The notes under the pieces: model-generated
What the model was told of the DNA's origin: nothing
What the model saw: the letters and a program-made list of their open reading frames with translations, nothing else
Databases searched by the model: none
In this document: one piece after another, positions 43,140 through 51,150 of the stretch
Layout of the letters: the number at the start of each line of letters is the position of its first letter
How positions within the stretch are numbered: the stretch's first letter is position 1
Translations under genes and position numbers: made by a program
From: Eubacterium limosum
Lineage (GTDB): Bacteria > Bacillota > Clostridia > Eubacteriales > Eubacteriaceae
Length of the DNA: 64,000 nt
NCBI RefSeq assembly: GCF_000807675.2
Contig: NZ_CP019962.1
Coordinates: 4,358,838 to 4,422,837 of the forward strand
Direction of reading: 5' to 3'

Positions 43140-43258
43140 TGGGCAGTGGCGAATCCGCCGGTGCTCTGCCTTTCATCCGGACAGATAAAATGGGCCAAGC
43201 CCGTCTGCCGGCTCCTCTTTTTTACGCTCAGTAAAAAGGCGCTGCCGCTCTGGGATTT
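43140..43258 (-). repeat. Structured 3' element after the ZIP gene
   Basis: Gene-free. GGGCAGTGGCGAATCCGCC and GGTGCTCTGCC form nested arms at 43141-43172; a second hairpin is TTTTTTACGCTCAGTAAAAA (43218-43238). The blocks CTCTGCCTTTCATCC and AGTAAAAAGGCGCTG match the 32921-33190 element loosely in the same order, suggesting one family. Confidence 0.5.
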
Positions 43259-44026
43259 TTAATGTCCCGCAAGCTGGAGAAAGACGTACATGAGCAGTAC
43301 GCCCAGGATGATCATATAGTTGACATGGTGTTGTTCCTCGTCCTGGTAAATTTTGGGGAGCAGCTCGTCGAAAACCAGGTAGAGCATGATGCCGCCCGTC
43401 ATGGCGAGAAGCACTCCCTGAAATGCGGTTGTAATAAACGGCATTAAAATTAAATAGCACACAATGGCCAGCAGAGCCTCGGCCACCGCCAGGCCGCCGA
43501 TGAGCAGAAGGCACTTTTTCTGGCTGCATTCCAGGGTTTCGAGCTGGGCGATGATGACAAAGCCAATGGGGATATTGTGCAGGCCGATGACAATGATCAT
43601 AAACCAGGCCAGAACCGGATCTGCATTTCCTGCAACCAGGATGGACAGCAGCTCGAAGAGGCTGTGAAACCCAAAGGCCGCCAGAATAATGTAGACCAGC
43701 TGGTGATGCCCGTGGTGTTCCCGCTCGCCGGGCACCAGGTCGTGGTGGTGCTGAACCGGGATCATTTTCTCGAACAGGATAATAAACAGGGCGCCGCCGG
43801 TCAGGGCAGCGGCCATAACCCACAGCGGGGCGTCAAAGGCCTCCTCTAAGATTTCGTGAGCCTCGGGGATAATGCCGAAAAAGATAATGCCCAGCAGAAA
43901 ACCGCCGGACAGGCCCAGCAAAAGACCGATGCTTTTTGGATATTTTTTGTTTAAGGTGACAAATATGTAGCCGCCTACCAGCATCATAGCGGCCGCTACT
44001 AAAACGCCAAAATAGATCTGTATCAT
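43259..44026 (-). CDS. ZIP-family divalent metal transporter
   Basis: This 255-residue protein has about eight membrane helices and a histidine-rich loop between helices 3 and 4 (PVQHHHDLVPGEREHHGHHQ, near 91-110). The ZIP binding motif HNIPIGFVI is near residues 149-157. It would import zinc or another divalent ion. Monocistronic, with a terminator 135 bp downstream. Specificity not readable. Confidence 0.9.
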   Translation of the reverse strand: MIQIYFGVLVAAAMMLVGGYIFVTLNKKYPKSIGLLLGLSGGFLLGIIFFGIIPEAHEILEEAFDAPLWVMAAALTGGALFIILFEKMIPVQHHHDLVPGEREHHGHHQLVYIILAAFGFHSLFELLSILVAGNADPVLAWFMIIVIGLHNIPIGFVIIAQLETLECSQKKCLLLIGGLAVAEALLAIVCYLILMPFITTAFQGVLLAMTGGIMLYLVFDELLPKIYQDEEQHHVNYMIILGVLLMYVFLQLAGH

Positions 44027-44165
44027 AAAAACTCCTGTTGTTTTCTTCGTCTTATCTTAATTATATGCCCTTTTTGGGAGGGTTAAAAGAGAAAATATTG
44101 CGTTTTTGGGGATGATCTGTTTTAAATATACCCCAAATAGGATATAATAATAACGAGGTGATGAT

Positions 44166-44486
44166 ATGAAACACGAATATAACAAATTAGTACGAGACAA
44201 AATCCCTGATATCATTCGAGAAAGCGGCAGAAGCTGCGATTACAAAATTCTTAGTGATGCAGAAGTTTTAGATGCCTTGAAGGATAAGCTTATCGAAAAG
44301 GCCAATATTTTCGCCGAACGTCCTTCTGAGGATGAAATCTCCGACATCTACGAGCTTATCGACGCCATTGTGGAAAAATTCGACTATGAACCCATGCACA
44401 TCGATTATCTCAAGCTCCAGAACAAGGAGACCAAGGGCACCTATTCCGGCAACACTTTCCTGATTTCCGCAGATGACGGGAACTAG
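44166..44486 (+). CDS. MazG-like nucleoside triphosphate pyrophosphohydrolase family protein
   Basis: This 106-residue protein begins YNKLVRDKIPDIIRESG, the phosphoribosyl-ATP pyrophosphohydrolase-like family, with an acidic helix EDEISDIYELIDAIVEKFDY holding the metal-binding E/D residues. It probably cleans up non-canonical NTPs. GAGGTG precedes ATG 44166. Single-gene unit followed by a two-hairpin element and a terminator. Confidence 0.87.
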   Translation: MKHEYNKLVRDKIPDIIRESGRSCDYKILSDAEVLDALKDKLIEKANIFAERPSEDEISDIYELIDAIVEKFDYEPMHIDYLKLQNKETKGTYSGNTFLISADDGN

Positions 44487-44487
44487 A

Positions 44488-44588
44488 GAACCCAAATTTT
44501 TAATTTGGTGTGAATCAGTTTCGCAGATAGCATCGGTTTGTTTCGTTTAAAAAACAAATCCAACAAACCGTGGGATATCTGTGTTCCT
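44488..44588 (+). repeat. Two-hairpin element after the pyrophosphohydrolase gene (single copy)
   Basis: Hairpin 2 (ACCCAAATT-TTT-AATTTGGTGT, 44490-44511) begins a few bases after the stop. Hairpin 1 follows: CGCAGATAGCATCGGTTTGTT paired with AACAAACCGTGGGATATCTGTG (44522-44582). Order relative to the gene is the same as at 38465 and 41338 although the gene is on the other strand. Arms are unrelated in sequence except for the CAGAT/ATCTG ends. Confidence 0.7.
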
Positions 44589-44606
44589 TATTGAAAAACG
44601 GTATTC

Positions 44607-44632
44607 AAAGCGGTCAAAGACCGCTTTTTTTA
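44607..44632 (+). terminator. Intrinsic terminator
   Basis: AAAGCGGTC-AAA-GACCGCTTT followed by a T-run, between convergent genes. The A-rich 5' side gives some function on the other strand for yraN as well. Confidence 0.88.
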
Positions 44633-44647
44633 GTGGATCGTTTCGGA

Positions 44648-45019
44648 TCAACGCTCCATTAAAAACGCGTTCTCGATATGGTTGATGGCATACGACGCTT
44701 CGGGGTTTCCTGAAATCTCCACCACGTCGAAGCGCACATTCCAGTCAAAGAGGCTGTTCTCCTGCAAATACCACAGCGCGGTCCTGATCATGCGCTGCTG
44801 CCTGCGGTAGTCCACCGCCTGGGCCGGGGTGCCGTAGGCGTCGGTGGTCCGCAGCTTGACCTCTGTAAAGACCACCGTCTCCCCAACCTGGCTGATCAGG
44901 TCGATCTCCCCGGTCGCTTTGCGGTAATTGCGCGCCCGTAGGACATGGCCCTTTTCTTTAAGATAGCGGGCCGCGATGGCCTCACCGCGGTCGCCCTTTT
45001 GTTTATTGTCTTTTTTCAC
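44648..45019 (-). CDS. YraN family (UPF0102) endonuclease-like protein
   Basis: This 123-residue protein of the UPF0102 family has a restriction-endonuclease-like fold: GEAIAARYLKEKGH near 11-24, then the active-site string GEIDLISQ...VFTEVKLR (E/D-x-E-x-K type). Usually downstream of rnhB, as here (20 bp). Proposed to act in DNA processing; function not firmly established. Confidence 0.92.
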   Translation of the reverse strand: MKKDNKQKGDRGEAIAARYLKEKGHVLRARNYRKATGEIDLISQVGETVVFTEVKLRTTDAYGTPAQAVDYRRQQRMIRTALWYLQENSLFDWNVRFDVVEISGNPEASYAINHIENAFLMER

Positions 45020-45039
45020 GCCGTTTTCCCTGCTCTGCC

Positions 45040-45795
45040 CTACACAAAATTCTTAACAAATGACCGTCTATGTATGGGGGTAAGCCCGTACTTTTTGATG
45101 GCGGCAATGTGCTCGGCAGTGCCGTAGCCCACATTTCGGTCAAAACCGTATTCGGGGTACTGCTCGTGGTACGCGTGCATGAGCTTATCCCGGTATACCT
45201 TGGCCACAATGCTGGCCGCGGCGATGGAATAACAGGTGGCGTCGCCGTGGACAATGCCTCTTACTTCGGCCTGTGTCTCGATGGTGAGGGCGTCGATGAG
45301 CATGAGGTCGGGCTGGGGGTCCAGCTGGCTGACAGCCTCGCCCATGGCGCTTTTGGTGGCCTCAAGGATGTTCATGGCGTCGATCTGCTCCGGGGTGCGC
45401 AGGCCAATGGTGACGGACAGGGCCTCGGCGCGGATCTGCGCATCCAGGGTTTCGCGCATTTTGGCGGAGAGCTTTTTGGAGTCGTCTACGTGCAGAATGG
45501 CGGAGTCCCTGGGCAGGATAACGGCCGCGCACACCACCGGGCCTGCCAGCGGGCCGCGGCCCACCTCGTCGCTGCCGCCGATCCTCTGGAAGCCCTCGCC
45601 GTAAAAACCTTCCTCGACAGCCTTCATCCGGGCCGTTTTCCGGACAGCGGCGCAGTGCTTTTCGTACTGGCGCGCCAAGCTCTGTCCCTGCTTTTTAACC
45701 GCGGCGCGGCTGTCCTGTGAAAGCACCTGTGCCAGGGCGGGATAGTCGTTTATATCCACACTCTGGCACAGTTCTCTGACAGCCTTTGCCGTCAT
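45040..45795 (-). CDS. rnhB: Ribonuclease HII
   Basis: This 251-residue protein has the RNase HII active site: GGSDEVGRGPLAGPVV (first Asp-Glu pair, near 74-77), later LLIDALTI (Asp) and the C-terminal HRRSF. It removes ribonucleotides from DNA hybrids. ATG 45795 gives a length close to Bacillus RnhB. A TTG at 45828 with GGGAG upstream, or ATG 45864 inside rbgA, are alternatives. It follows rbgA. Confidence 0.93.
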   Translation of the reverse strand: MTAKAVRELCQSVDINDYPALAQVLSQDSRAAVKKQGQSLARQYEKHCAAVRKTARMKAVEEGFYGEGFQRIGGSDEVGRGPLAGPVVCAAVILPRDSAILHVDDSKKLSAKMRETLDAQIRAEALSVTIGLRTPEQIDAMNILEATKSAMGEAVSQLDPQPDLMLIDALTIETQAEVRGIVHGDATCYSIAAASIVAKVYRDKLMHAYHEQYPEYGFDRNVGYGTAEHIAAIKKYGLTPIHRRSFVKNFV

Positions 45796-45814
45796 GCTAG
45801 CAATTTGTTCTGGG

Positions 45815-46645
45815 TTAACGCTGGTCAATGGTGATTCTCCCAACCTTTCCGTTTTTAAAATCATTCAGGAGCATTTCACTGGTCCTGAAGTAGTCGTACT
45901 CGCCCCCGCGCAGAAGGAGCCCCCGGCTCTTTGCGACCGCGTCGAAGATTTCGGGCAGGCGCTTGTCTTCAAGGTCGATTTTATACAGGGCGGCTACGTC
46001 CTGCGGGTAGTGCCCGACCAGGAATTTGAGCAGGTCGGCGGCGATGTTTTCTTTTTCAAAAATGGTGTCCTTGATGGAGCCGATCCAGGCCAGGTGAACG
46101 CCGACCGCGGGGTCCTCGAACTTAGGCCAGAGGATACCCGGTGTATCGAGCAGCATGAGGCCGTCGGGCGCAGTGAGCCACTGCTGGCCTTTAGTCACGC
46201 CGGGCTTGTTGCCGATCTGGGTCTTTTTCTTGCCGATCAGGGAGTTGATGATGGTGCTCTTGCCCACGTTGGGAATCCCGCAGATCAGGCATTTGAGCTG
46301 CTTTTTATCCTTGGGGTTCAGGCTTCTGAGTTTGGCGACCAGCTCGGGCTTTTTCTTCTGGTCGAAGGCGTTGTAGAGCATGACCTCGTCCACGCCGTCT
46401 CTGCCCTTCAGGTAGTCGGCCCATTTCTGGTTCTGGTCGGGGTCGGCCAGGTCGGCCTTGTTCAGGAGCACCAGGTGCCTTTTATGCTCGGTGTACTGGT
46501 CGATATCGGGGTTCTTGCTGGCGATGGGCAGGCGGGCGTCCAGCACCTCGACCACGATGTCGATGAGCTTAAGCTTCTCGCGGATCTGGCGGCTGGCCTT
46601 GGCCATATGGCCCGGGTACCACTGGATTGCATCGTTCTTTTCCAT
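45815..46645 (-). CDS. rbgA: Ribosome biogenesis GTPase RbgA (YlqF)
   Basis: This 276-residue circularly permuted GTPase has G4 NKAD (62-65) before G1 GIPNVGKS (123-130) and G3 DTPG (167-170), and a C-terminal RNA-binding domain. It acts in late 50S assembly. Upstream lepB is 1 bp away. Order rplS-lepB-rbgA-rnhB is typical of Firmicutes. Confidence 0.96.
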   Translation of the reverse strand: MEKNDAIQWYPGHMAKASRQIREKLKLIDIVVEVLDARLPIASKNPDIDQYTEHKRHLVLLNKADLADPDQNQKWADYLKGRDGVDEVMLYNAFDQKKKPELVAKLRSLNPKDKKQLKCLICGIPNVGKSTIINSLIGKKKTQIGNKPGVTKGQQWLTAPDGLMLLDTPGILWPKFEDPAVGVHLAWIGSIKDTIFEKENIAADLLKFLVGHYPQDVAALYKIDLEDKRLPEIFDAVAKSRGLLLRGGEYDYFRTSEMLLNDFKNGKVGRITIDQR

Positions 46646-46646
46646 A

Positions 46647-47186
46647 TCAGCTCACCGATCCAAACTTGTCAAAGGGCCAGAACCTAAAGAACACGTGGCC
46701 CACGATGTCCTTGCGGTCCACAAAGCCCAGGCTTGTGAAGCGGCTGTCGGAGCTGTTGGCCCGGTTGTCGCCCATGACAAAATAGGTGCCCTCGGGCACC
46801 GTTACCTCTGGGAAATCGCCGTAGGGGTCGGTGTTCACATAGGGCTCGTCGATGGGCTCCCCGTTAACGTAAACGACCTGGTCCTTGATGGCGATGGTGT
46901 CGCCGCCCTTGGCGATAACGCGCTTGACGTATTCCACGCTGCTTGAATAATTTAAGATCACGATGTCGCCGTAATCGGGCTCGCCCAGGCGGTACTCAAT
47001 TTTATTGATGATGAGGCGGTCGCCGTTTTCCAGCGTGGGGTGCATAGAGCTTCCCTGCACCAGTACAAAATCAAAGAGAAACATCTTGATGACGAAGGCC
47101 AGCACCACAGCGATGATGATGGACTGTATCCACTCTCTGGCTTCGGAATGTTCCTTTTTCACTTTGCGGTTTTCATTCTGACTCAC
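46647..47186 (-). CDS. lepB: Signal peptidase I
   Basis: This 179-residue protein has one N-terminal membrane helix (about 18-40), the catalytic serine in QGSSMHPTLE (Ser47) and the lysine general base in EYVKRVIAKGGD (Lys88), plus the GDNRANSSDSR box. It removes signal peptides at the outer face of the membrane. Short, Gram-positive type. Confidence 0.96.
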   Translation of the reverse strand: MSQNENRKVKKEHSEAREWIQSIIIAVVLAFVIKMFLFDFVLVQGSSMHPTLENGDRLIINKIEYRLGEPDYGDIVILNYSSSVEYVKRVIAKGGDTIAIKDQVVYVNGEPIDEPYVNTDPYGDFPEVTVPEGTYFVMGDNRANSSDSRFTSLGFVDRKDIVGHVFFRFWPFDKFGSVS

Positions 47187-47204
47187 AGAATCACTTCCTT
47201 TACA

Positions 47205-47232
47205 TACAAAATAAGGGGCCTACAGGCCCCCT
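47205..47232 (-). terminator. Weak terminator between rplS and lepB
   Basis: GGGGCC-TGTA-GGCCCC on the minus strand, followed by TTATTTTGT. It may let part of the transcription from rplS continue into lepB. Confidence 0.6.
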
Positions 47233-47239
47233 CTCGTTT

Positions 47240-47581
47240 TTACCGTCTTTCTTTGACTTTTGCTGCTTTACCAACTCTGTCGCGCAGGTAGTTGAGTTTT
47301 GCTCTTCTGACCTTACCACGTCTGGTAACTTCAACTTTTTCAATTTTTGGTGAGTGCACCGGGAAGGTTCTTTCGACGCCTACGCCGGAAGAAATCTTTC
47401 TTACGGTAAAGGTTTCTTTGACGCCGCCGTGCTGTTTTTTCAGTACAACGCCTTCAAAAATCTGAATTCTTTCACGCTTACCTTCAATAACGCGTACGTG
47501 GACCTTTACGGTGTCCCCTACGTTAAATTCCGGTTTTTCTGCTTTCATGTTTTCCTGTTCGATTTTTTTGATAATATCCAT
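47240..47581 (-). CDS. rplS: 50S ribosomal protein L19
   Basis: This 113-residue protein has the L19 core [20 protein letters not shown] near 19-38 and the C-terminal [19 protein letters not shown]. It sits at the subunit interface of the ribosome. GGAGGC precedes ATG 47581. The leader (47582-47690) may contain an autoregulatory structure, which I could not establish. Confidence 0.98.
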   Translation of the reverse strand: MDIIKKIEQENMKAEKPEFNVGDTVKVHVRVIEGKRERIQIFEGVVLKKQHGGVKETFTVRKISSGVGVERTFPVHSPKIEKVEVTRRGKVRRAKLNYLRDRVGKAAKVKERR

Positions 47582-47722
47582 CTCACAGCCTCCTTCAGTT
47601 CGTTTTTTGATGTTCGTATATGAAGCCCATACAGAGGACCATCTCTTGATTTCGCATACTATGATAGTATACCCTAAGACAAAATATTTGGCAAGCTGTT
47701 TTTGAAATTTTATGGCGGAAAA

Positions 47723-48343
47723 TCAGGTGATCTCGACGTGGACGTAGCCCTCGCTGTAGTGGGGCAGGATATTCAGCCCGACGGCCTGGGCCGCGGCGGC
47801 CACCTCGCCCACGGATACGCCGGGGCAGTAGAGATCAGCGGCGGCGCCCCGCTTATGAAAGGACCAGGACACGCCGCCTACTTCCTCGTTGCGCGCCTCA
47901 CAGCGCACGCCGGAGGTGATGATGACCGGGCGGCCCAGACCGGTTCGCAGGGCCTCGACCTTTTCCAGCAGCTCGGGCTCCATGCTGTGGGGATAGCCGT
48001 CACAATCGCCCGCGCAGTCACAGGCGTACTCCCACAGGGCGAAGTGCTCGCTGGCCATGAGCTCCTGGGCAGGGGGCGTCTCAGGGGGCGGGCTGTCCGG
48101 CGGGGCTTCGGGCGGCGGGGCTGTGTCTGCCGGGGGATCGGTGGTATCTGCCGGTGCTTCGGGGCTGGCCTGTCCGGGGGCGCCTGGCGGGGCTTCTGTC
48201 TGCCCGCCCGCCTGGCCTGTCTGGGCCTGCCCTGGTGCTATGGGCGTCTGCCTCACCGGCCCGGCTGTCAGGCTGGTGAGAAACAGTACGCCGGTGACGG
48301 CTGCTGTGAGCAGGATCGCCATTCGGATTTTTTGGTGCTTCAT
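47723..48343 (-). CDS. Exported M15-type D-Ala-D-Ala carboxypeptidase-like protein
   Basis: A 206-residue protein from ATG 48343. Signal anchor at 8-27, then a long proline-, alanine- and glycine-rich linker (about 30-95), then a peptidase M15_3 domain. The zinc-site residues are HKRGAAADLYC (His and Asp) and YVHVEI (His). It trims peptidoglycan peptides outside the cell. It overlaps no gene and lies 7 bp after the DUF2922 gene. The linker explains the high GC of this stretch. Confidence 0.85.
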   Translation of the reverse strand: MKHQKIRMAILLTAAVTGVLFLTSLTAGPVRQTPIAPGQAQTGQAGGQTEAPPGAPGQASPEAPADTTDPPADTAPPPEAPPDSPPPETPPAQELMASEHFALWEYACDCAGDCDGYPHSMEPELLEKVEALRTGLGRPVIITSGVRCEARNEEVGGVSWSFHKRGAAADLYCPGVSVGEVAAAAQAVGLNILPHYSEGYVHVEIT

Positions 48344-48350
48344 CAGGGCT

Positions 48351-48578
48351 TTACACCTCGGTCTTGCGGACGATTTTGTCCACATACTGGAAGCCGAACA
48401 GGCTGTCGAGGTTGACGCCGTCTGGTACAAAGAGCTTCTTGGCCACAATGATGGCCGCGGCGGTCTCGATCTGCTCCTGGGTAAGGTCTGCCAGGTAGTC
48501 AGGCAGGCTCAGGGTATAGCGGTCGCCGTTTGTCAGGTTAAATTCGAGTTCAAGGGTTTTGGTGGTGATGGTTTCCAT
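48351..48578 (-). CDS. DUF2922 protein
   Basis: This 75-residue protein starts with LELEFNLTNGDRYTLSLPD, a typical DUF2922 sequence. Function unknown; it is nearly always next to a DUF1659 gene, as here (23 bp). GGAGAA precedes the ATG. Confidence 0.85.
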   Translation of the reverse strand: METITTKTLELEFNLTNGDRYTLSLPDYLADLTQEQIETAAAIIVAKKLFVPDGVNLDSLFGFQYVDKIVRKTEV

Positions 48579-48601
48579 TTTGTTTGTTCTCCTTTTTCTT
48601 T

Positions 48602-48790
48602 TTATTCGTTCGTCTGGGAAATGCCGTAGGTCATGACCACGTTGCGGGAATCAATGATGGGCTCCATCAGGCTGCCCATGGCGCGGCTGGTCTCGTATAC
48701 GGCCTCTGGGGTGGCTACGGCCTCGTCCAGGGTGATGTCGCTGTAGGTTTTTGTTTTCCTTTTAATCTTAGTTAATGCAAAAAATCGCAT
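48602..48790 (-). pseudogene. DUF1659 gene lacking its 5' end (prophage junction)
   Basis: The frame reads KTKTYSDITLDEAVATPEAV and on, matching the middle and end of DUF1659 proteins, but the usual 15-20 residue N-terminal strand is missing. The first codons (MRFFALTK) have no ribosome site and run straight into a terminator and prophage genes. A prophage inserted in the 5' part of the gene would give this; the missing part would then lie at the other prophage end, outside the window. Confidence 0.6.
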
Positions 48791-48816
48791 AAAAAAAGCA
48801 CGACAACATGCGTGCT
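48791..48816 (-). terminator. Terminator at the prophage boundary
   Basis: Minus strand AGCACG-CATGTTGT-CGTGCT followed by seven U residues; it insulates prophage transcription from the DUF1659/DUF2922 genes. Confidence 0.85.
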
Positions 48817-48843
48817 CAATGAATTCCTATACTATATAGTAGA

Positions 48844-49020
48844 TTAGTTGATTAGATTAACCCTCTTCTTAAACTCCCGTACAACTTCCTCAACCGTCAG
48901 TCCCTGAAGTTGATCCTGTGTTTGCTGGATGACGCCTGTCACAACACCCTCCATATAGTAGATATTTAAATAATACCCCTTGTACTCCTGTGCATTAATC
49001 AATCTGCTCACCTCGACCAT
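48844..49020 (-). CDS. Small prophage protein, 58 residues
   Basis: From ATG 49020; a TTG start at 49005 after GAGGTGAG is also possible. The protein has a beta-like N-terminal half (YKGYYLNIYYMEGVVTGVI) and a helical end (VEEVVREFKKRV). It overlaps the end of the zinc-finger mini-protein gene in another frame, so the two are translationally coupled. No family known. Confidence 0.55.
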   Translation of the reverse strand: MVEVSRLINAQEYKGYYLNIYYMEGVVTGVIQQTQDQLQGLTVEEVVREFKKRVNLIN

Positions 49021-49156
49021 TTTCAAAAGCTTTCATGCATTTTCTTGCGCATTCCTCACATATGTTTATCCTCGATTCCGTGACAAGAACCCGTTGATCT
49101 TCTGTTTCAACCTTACCACAAAAACTACATTTTATTTTTTCGTCCGTTTTTCTCAT
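48995..49156 (-). CDS. ClpX-type zinc-finger mini-protein, 53 residues
   Basis: ATG 49156 has AGGAGCGG upstream; TAA at 48995. The 53 residues are little more than a C4 zinc finger, CSFCGK (10-15) and ICEECARKC (32-40), the pattern of the N-terminal domain of ClpX, with short charged ends. ClpX uses this domain to dimerise and to bind adaptors and substrates. A free-standing copy in a prophage could be a decoy or adaptor for ClpXP. That is inference. Confidence 0.72.
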   Translation of the reverse strand: MRKTDEKIKCSFCGKVETEDQRVLVTESRINICEECARKCMKAFENGRGEQID

Positions 49157-49561
49157 GAAATTCCGCTCCTGTTCCTCGTCAATGTTATTCAGTATATCTT
49201 ACCCATTGTAACCTGTCAAAAGAGAAAAGATCATATTCGTTTTAAAGACATTCTAAAAAAACTCCCGATCCATAGACCGGGAGCTCTAAAAAAGGAAAAG
49301 TTAATGGGGAGAGTAATTTGTATTTTAAAAAGTAAGAGGTATGTGTGTTCGAGATTATTTATACCCCCGCTAAGTAGGTTCTAAACAATAAAATAGCCGC
49401 CACCAGGGGAGGTCGGCAGCGGCTTACCAGTAAAGAGTTTCTTATAGAAGATTCCTCTCGAATAAAATGATACTACGGTTTCCTAAAGTTTACATAAAAA
49501 ACCCCCTCGCCGAAGCAAGGGGTGCCCCCGATAGGCCGTTTTGGATCGGGCAGGTCTGTTA
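49157..49561. other. Prophage intergenic stretch with two terminators
   Basis: No gene is supported in these 405 bp. A leftward terminator, CTCCCG/CGGGAG with U-run, lies at 49254-49284. Another (CCCCTTGC-TTCG-GCGAGGGG then U-run) at 49496-49522 ends the DUF3037 gene. Between them is an imperfect GCCGC/GCGGC stem at 49404-49425. The first terminator separates the zinc-finger gene from upstream transcription, so that gene needs a promoter between 49160 and 49250. Confidence 0.6.
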
Positions 49562-50338
49562 TTAAACAATTTTTTCAATCCCGTTAGTCTGAATTAAAAA
49601 ACTAATTCCTTTTTCGAGCTCCATTACATTTTTAGTGTTTTGGGACAGAATTCCTAGCAAGGAATTGAATTCTTGGCTATTTCTATCATTAGGTTCTGTA
49701 TAAAGAAAAACAGCTTCATATTTCCCTTCCACATTTAGTTCATCTGCGATATATGACCAATTTCTTGCTGATGCAAGTTGCCTCTTCAGCGTTTCTCTAT
49801 CTTTAAAATCAAATATTTTCACACAATATTTGCCTGTAATGAAATCAAATTTTATATCATCATTATAAGTTCCTTTAAGTGTTTTTAAACTATAAGTGTT
49901 TCCCGTTGATTTTATCAAATTCTTAATTACTTTTAATTCGTCTTCTTCACTTAACCTTTCATTTCGAGCGAAGTCATGCTTCAAGAGCACTTTTGTAGTA
50001 TTCTCTATAAAATTTTCATCTTCGGTTTTACATGTAGTAATTTTATAGAATTTCAACTCACCTACAAATGATTTTATAAAATTCTCAATAACAAAACTTG
50101 TATTTAAATAAAACATTTCTGTTTCTACTTGTGCTTTCAGTCCAGCTAAATAAGCTTTCATAAACGAAACATCTATATCGTCATTAAATGCTCGAAGTCT
50201 CTTGAAGTTCTTTATTCCATTAAAGGTTCTTTCGCCAGTTGTTAAATTATGAAACAATACCCCTACACAAAGACACTCTTCGGATACGGCAACATTGTTA
50301 TACAAATACAACTGTACATATTTTATTGTATTTTCCAT
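49562..50338 (-). CDS. DUF3037 protein paired with the HipA-like kinase
   Basis: This 258-residue protein has the DUF3037-like N-terminal block KYVQLYLYNNVAVSEECLCVGV (16 of these are the family strand, residues 6-27) and NLTTGERTF. The rest is alpha/beta with a C-terminal VELEKGISFLI-like end (MELEKGISFLI). It is 23 bp downstream of a HipA-like kinase gene. The two families co-occur in bacteria, and their joint role is not established. Very AT-rich compared with the chromosome and the phage late genes. Confidence 0.72.
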   Translation of the reverse strand: MENTIKYVQLYLYNNVAVSEECLCVGVLFHNLTTGERTFNGIKNFKRLRAFNDDIDVSFMKAYLAGLKAQVETEMFYLNTSFVIENFIKSFVGELKFYKITTCKTEDENFIENTTKVLLKHDFARNERLSEEDELKVIKNLIKSTGNTYSLKTLKGTYNDDIKFDFITGKYCVKIFDFKDRETLKRQLASARNWSYIADELNVEGKYEAVFLYTEPNDRNSQEFNSLLGILSQNTKNVMELEKGISFLIQTNGIEKIV

Positions 50339-50361
50339 ATCTTTCTCCTTCCTTGTGTGGT

Positions 50362-51150
50362 CTACTTAACACTGTTCATAATTAATTCACAAAAATCATC
50401 TATATGTTTTAAGCGATAATCCAAATATTTAGCCAAAGCAGCTAAATCTTCAGCACAGCATCTCCATTCGTCTGGAATATCCGCTATTATATCACAAATT
50501 ATATCATAACTCAGTTTTGTTTTGAATACCTCTGATGCCTCATTTAGCTTTTCTTTTTCTAGCCTATTGTTATACATAAATAATTCATAACACTTTTCAT
50601 TAGATCTTAGAATATTAACATCTTTGATGTCATGATTAGAAATACCGCTGTTTAAATCTCTAGCACACCATATCGTTTCATTTTTAAAAACATGTGTGTG
50701 ATCAATAACATATAAATGACTGTCTTTTTTTGATAATCGCGTTAATAGATTCCCCATATTTCTATCTTTATTGTAAATTAGATGATCAAAAAGAATTAAT
50801 TTATAAAAATCATCGCAATTATCTAATTTTTTTATAATTCCGGCATTAAGTATAACTGCGTTCATAAGGTACTGAGACCCAAAACATAACCCTATATTTT
50901 CTGGCTTTAACAGATTTTCTTCATCGATAGTATTCTCATCGATAATGCACGGCTCACCGTGGGGAATTCGCAACCCAATTATTTTAGCCAAATGATAGCA
51001 AACAAATTCATTTAATAAAACGAGGTTACCCATTACATTGTTGAACAGTTTAATAACAACATATGAATCATCATCCAATATCGCTCGAAGCGGTTCTGTA
51101 CACCCATTCCCCAATGGATATTCTACTTTTTTTACATGATTATACCCCAA
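50362..51150 (-). CDS. HipA-like kinase domain protein
   Basis: This protein of 262 residues has the catalytic loop DHLIYNKDRNMGNLL (HipA-type HxxxNxDRxxGN) near 125-140 and a metal-binding DFD-like IDHTHVF about 25 residues later. TTG 51150 is taken as start because GGAGGGGG lies 5 bases upstream; an in-frame TTG at 51168 also exists. It is the single-domain HipA_2 type, shorter than HipA toxin (about 440). With DUF3037 it forms a two-gene unit under its own promoter, sited between the lysis genes and the prophage end. Toxin, phage defence or lysogen maintenance are possible. Confidence 0.75.
   Translation of the reverse strand: MGYNHVKKVEYPLGNGCTEPLRAILDDDSYVVIKLFNNVMGNLVLLNEFVCYHLAKIIGLRIPHGEPCIIDENTIDEENLLKPENIGLCFGSQYLMNAVILNAGIIKKLDNCDDFYKLILFDHLIYNKDRNMGNLLTRLSKKDSHLYVIDHTHVFKNETIWCARDLNSGISNHDIKDVNILRSNEKCYELFMYNNRLEKEKLNEASEVFKTKLSYDIICDIIADIPDEWRCCAEDLAALAKYLDYRLKHIDDFCELIMNSVK

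Noticed and set aside
45794-46687. A 297-codon rightward frame opposite rbgA
   Set aside because: Antisense shadow of rbgA, which shows full permuted-GTPase motifs.
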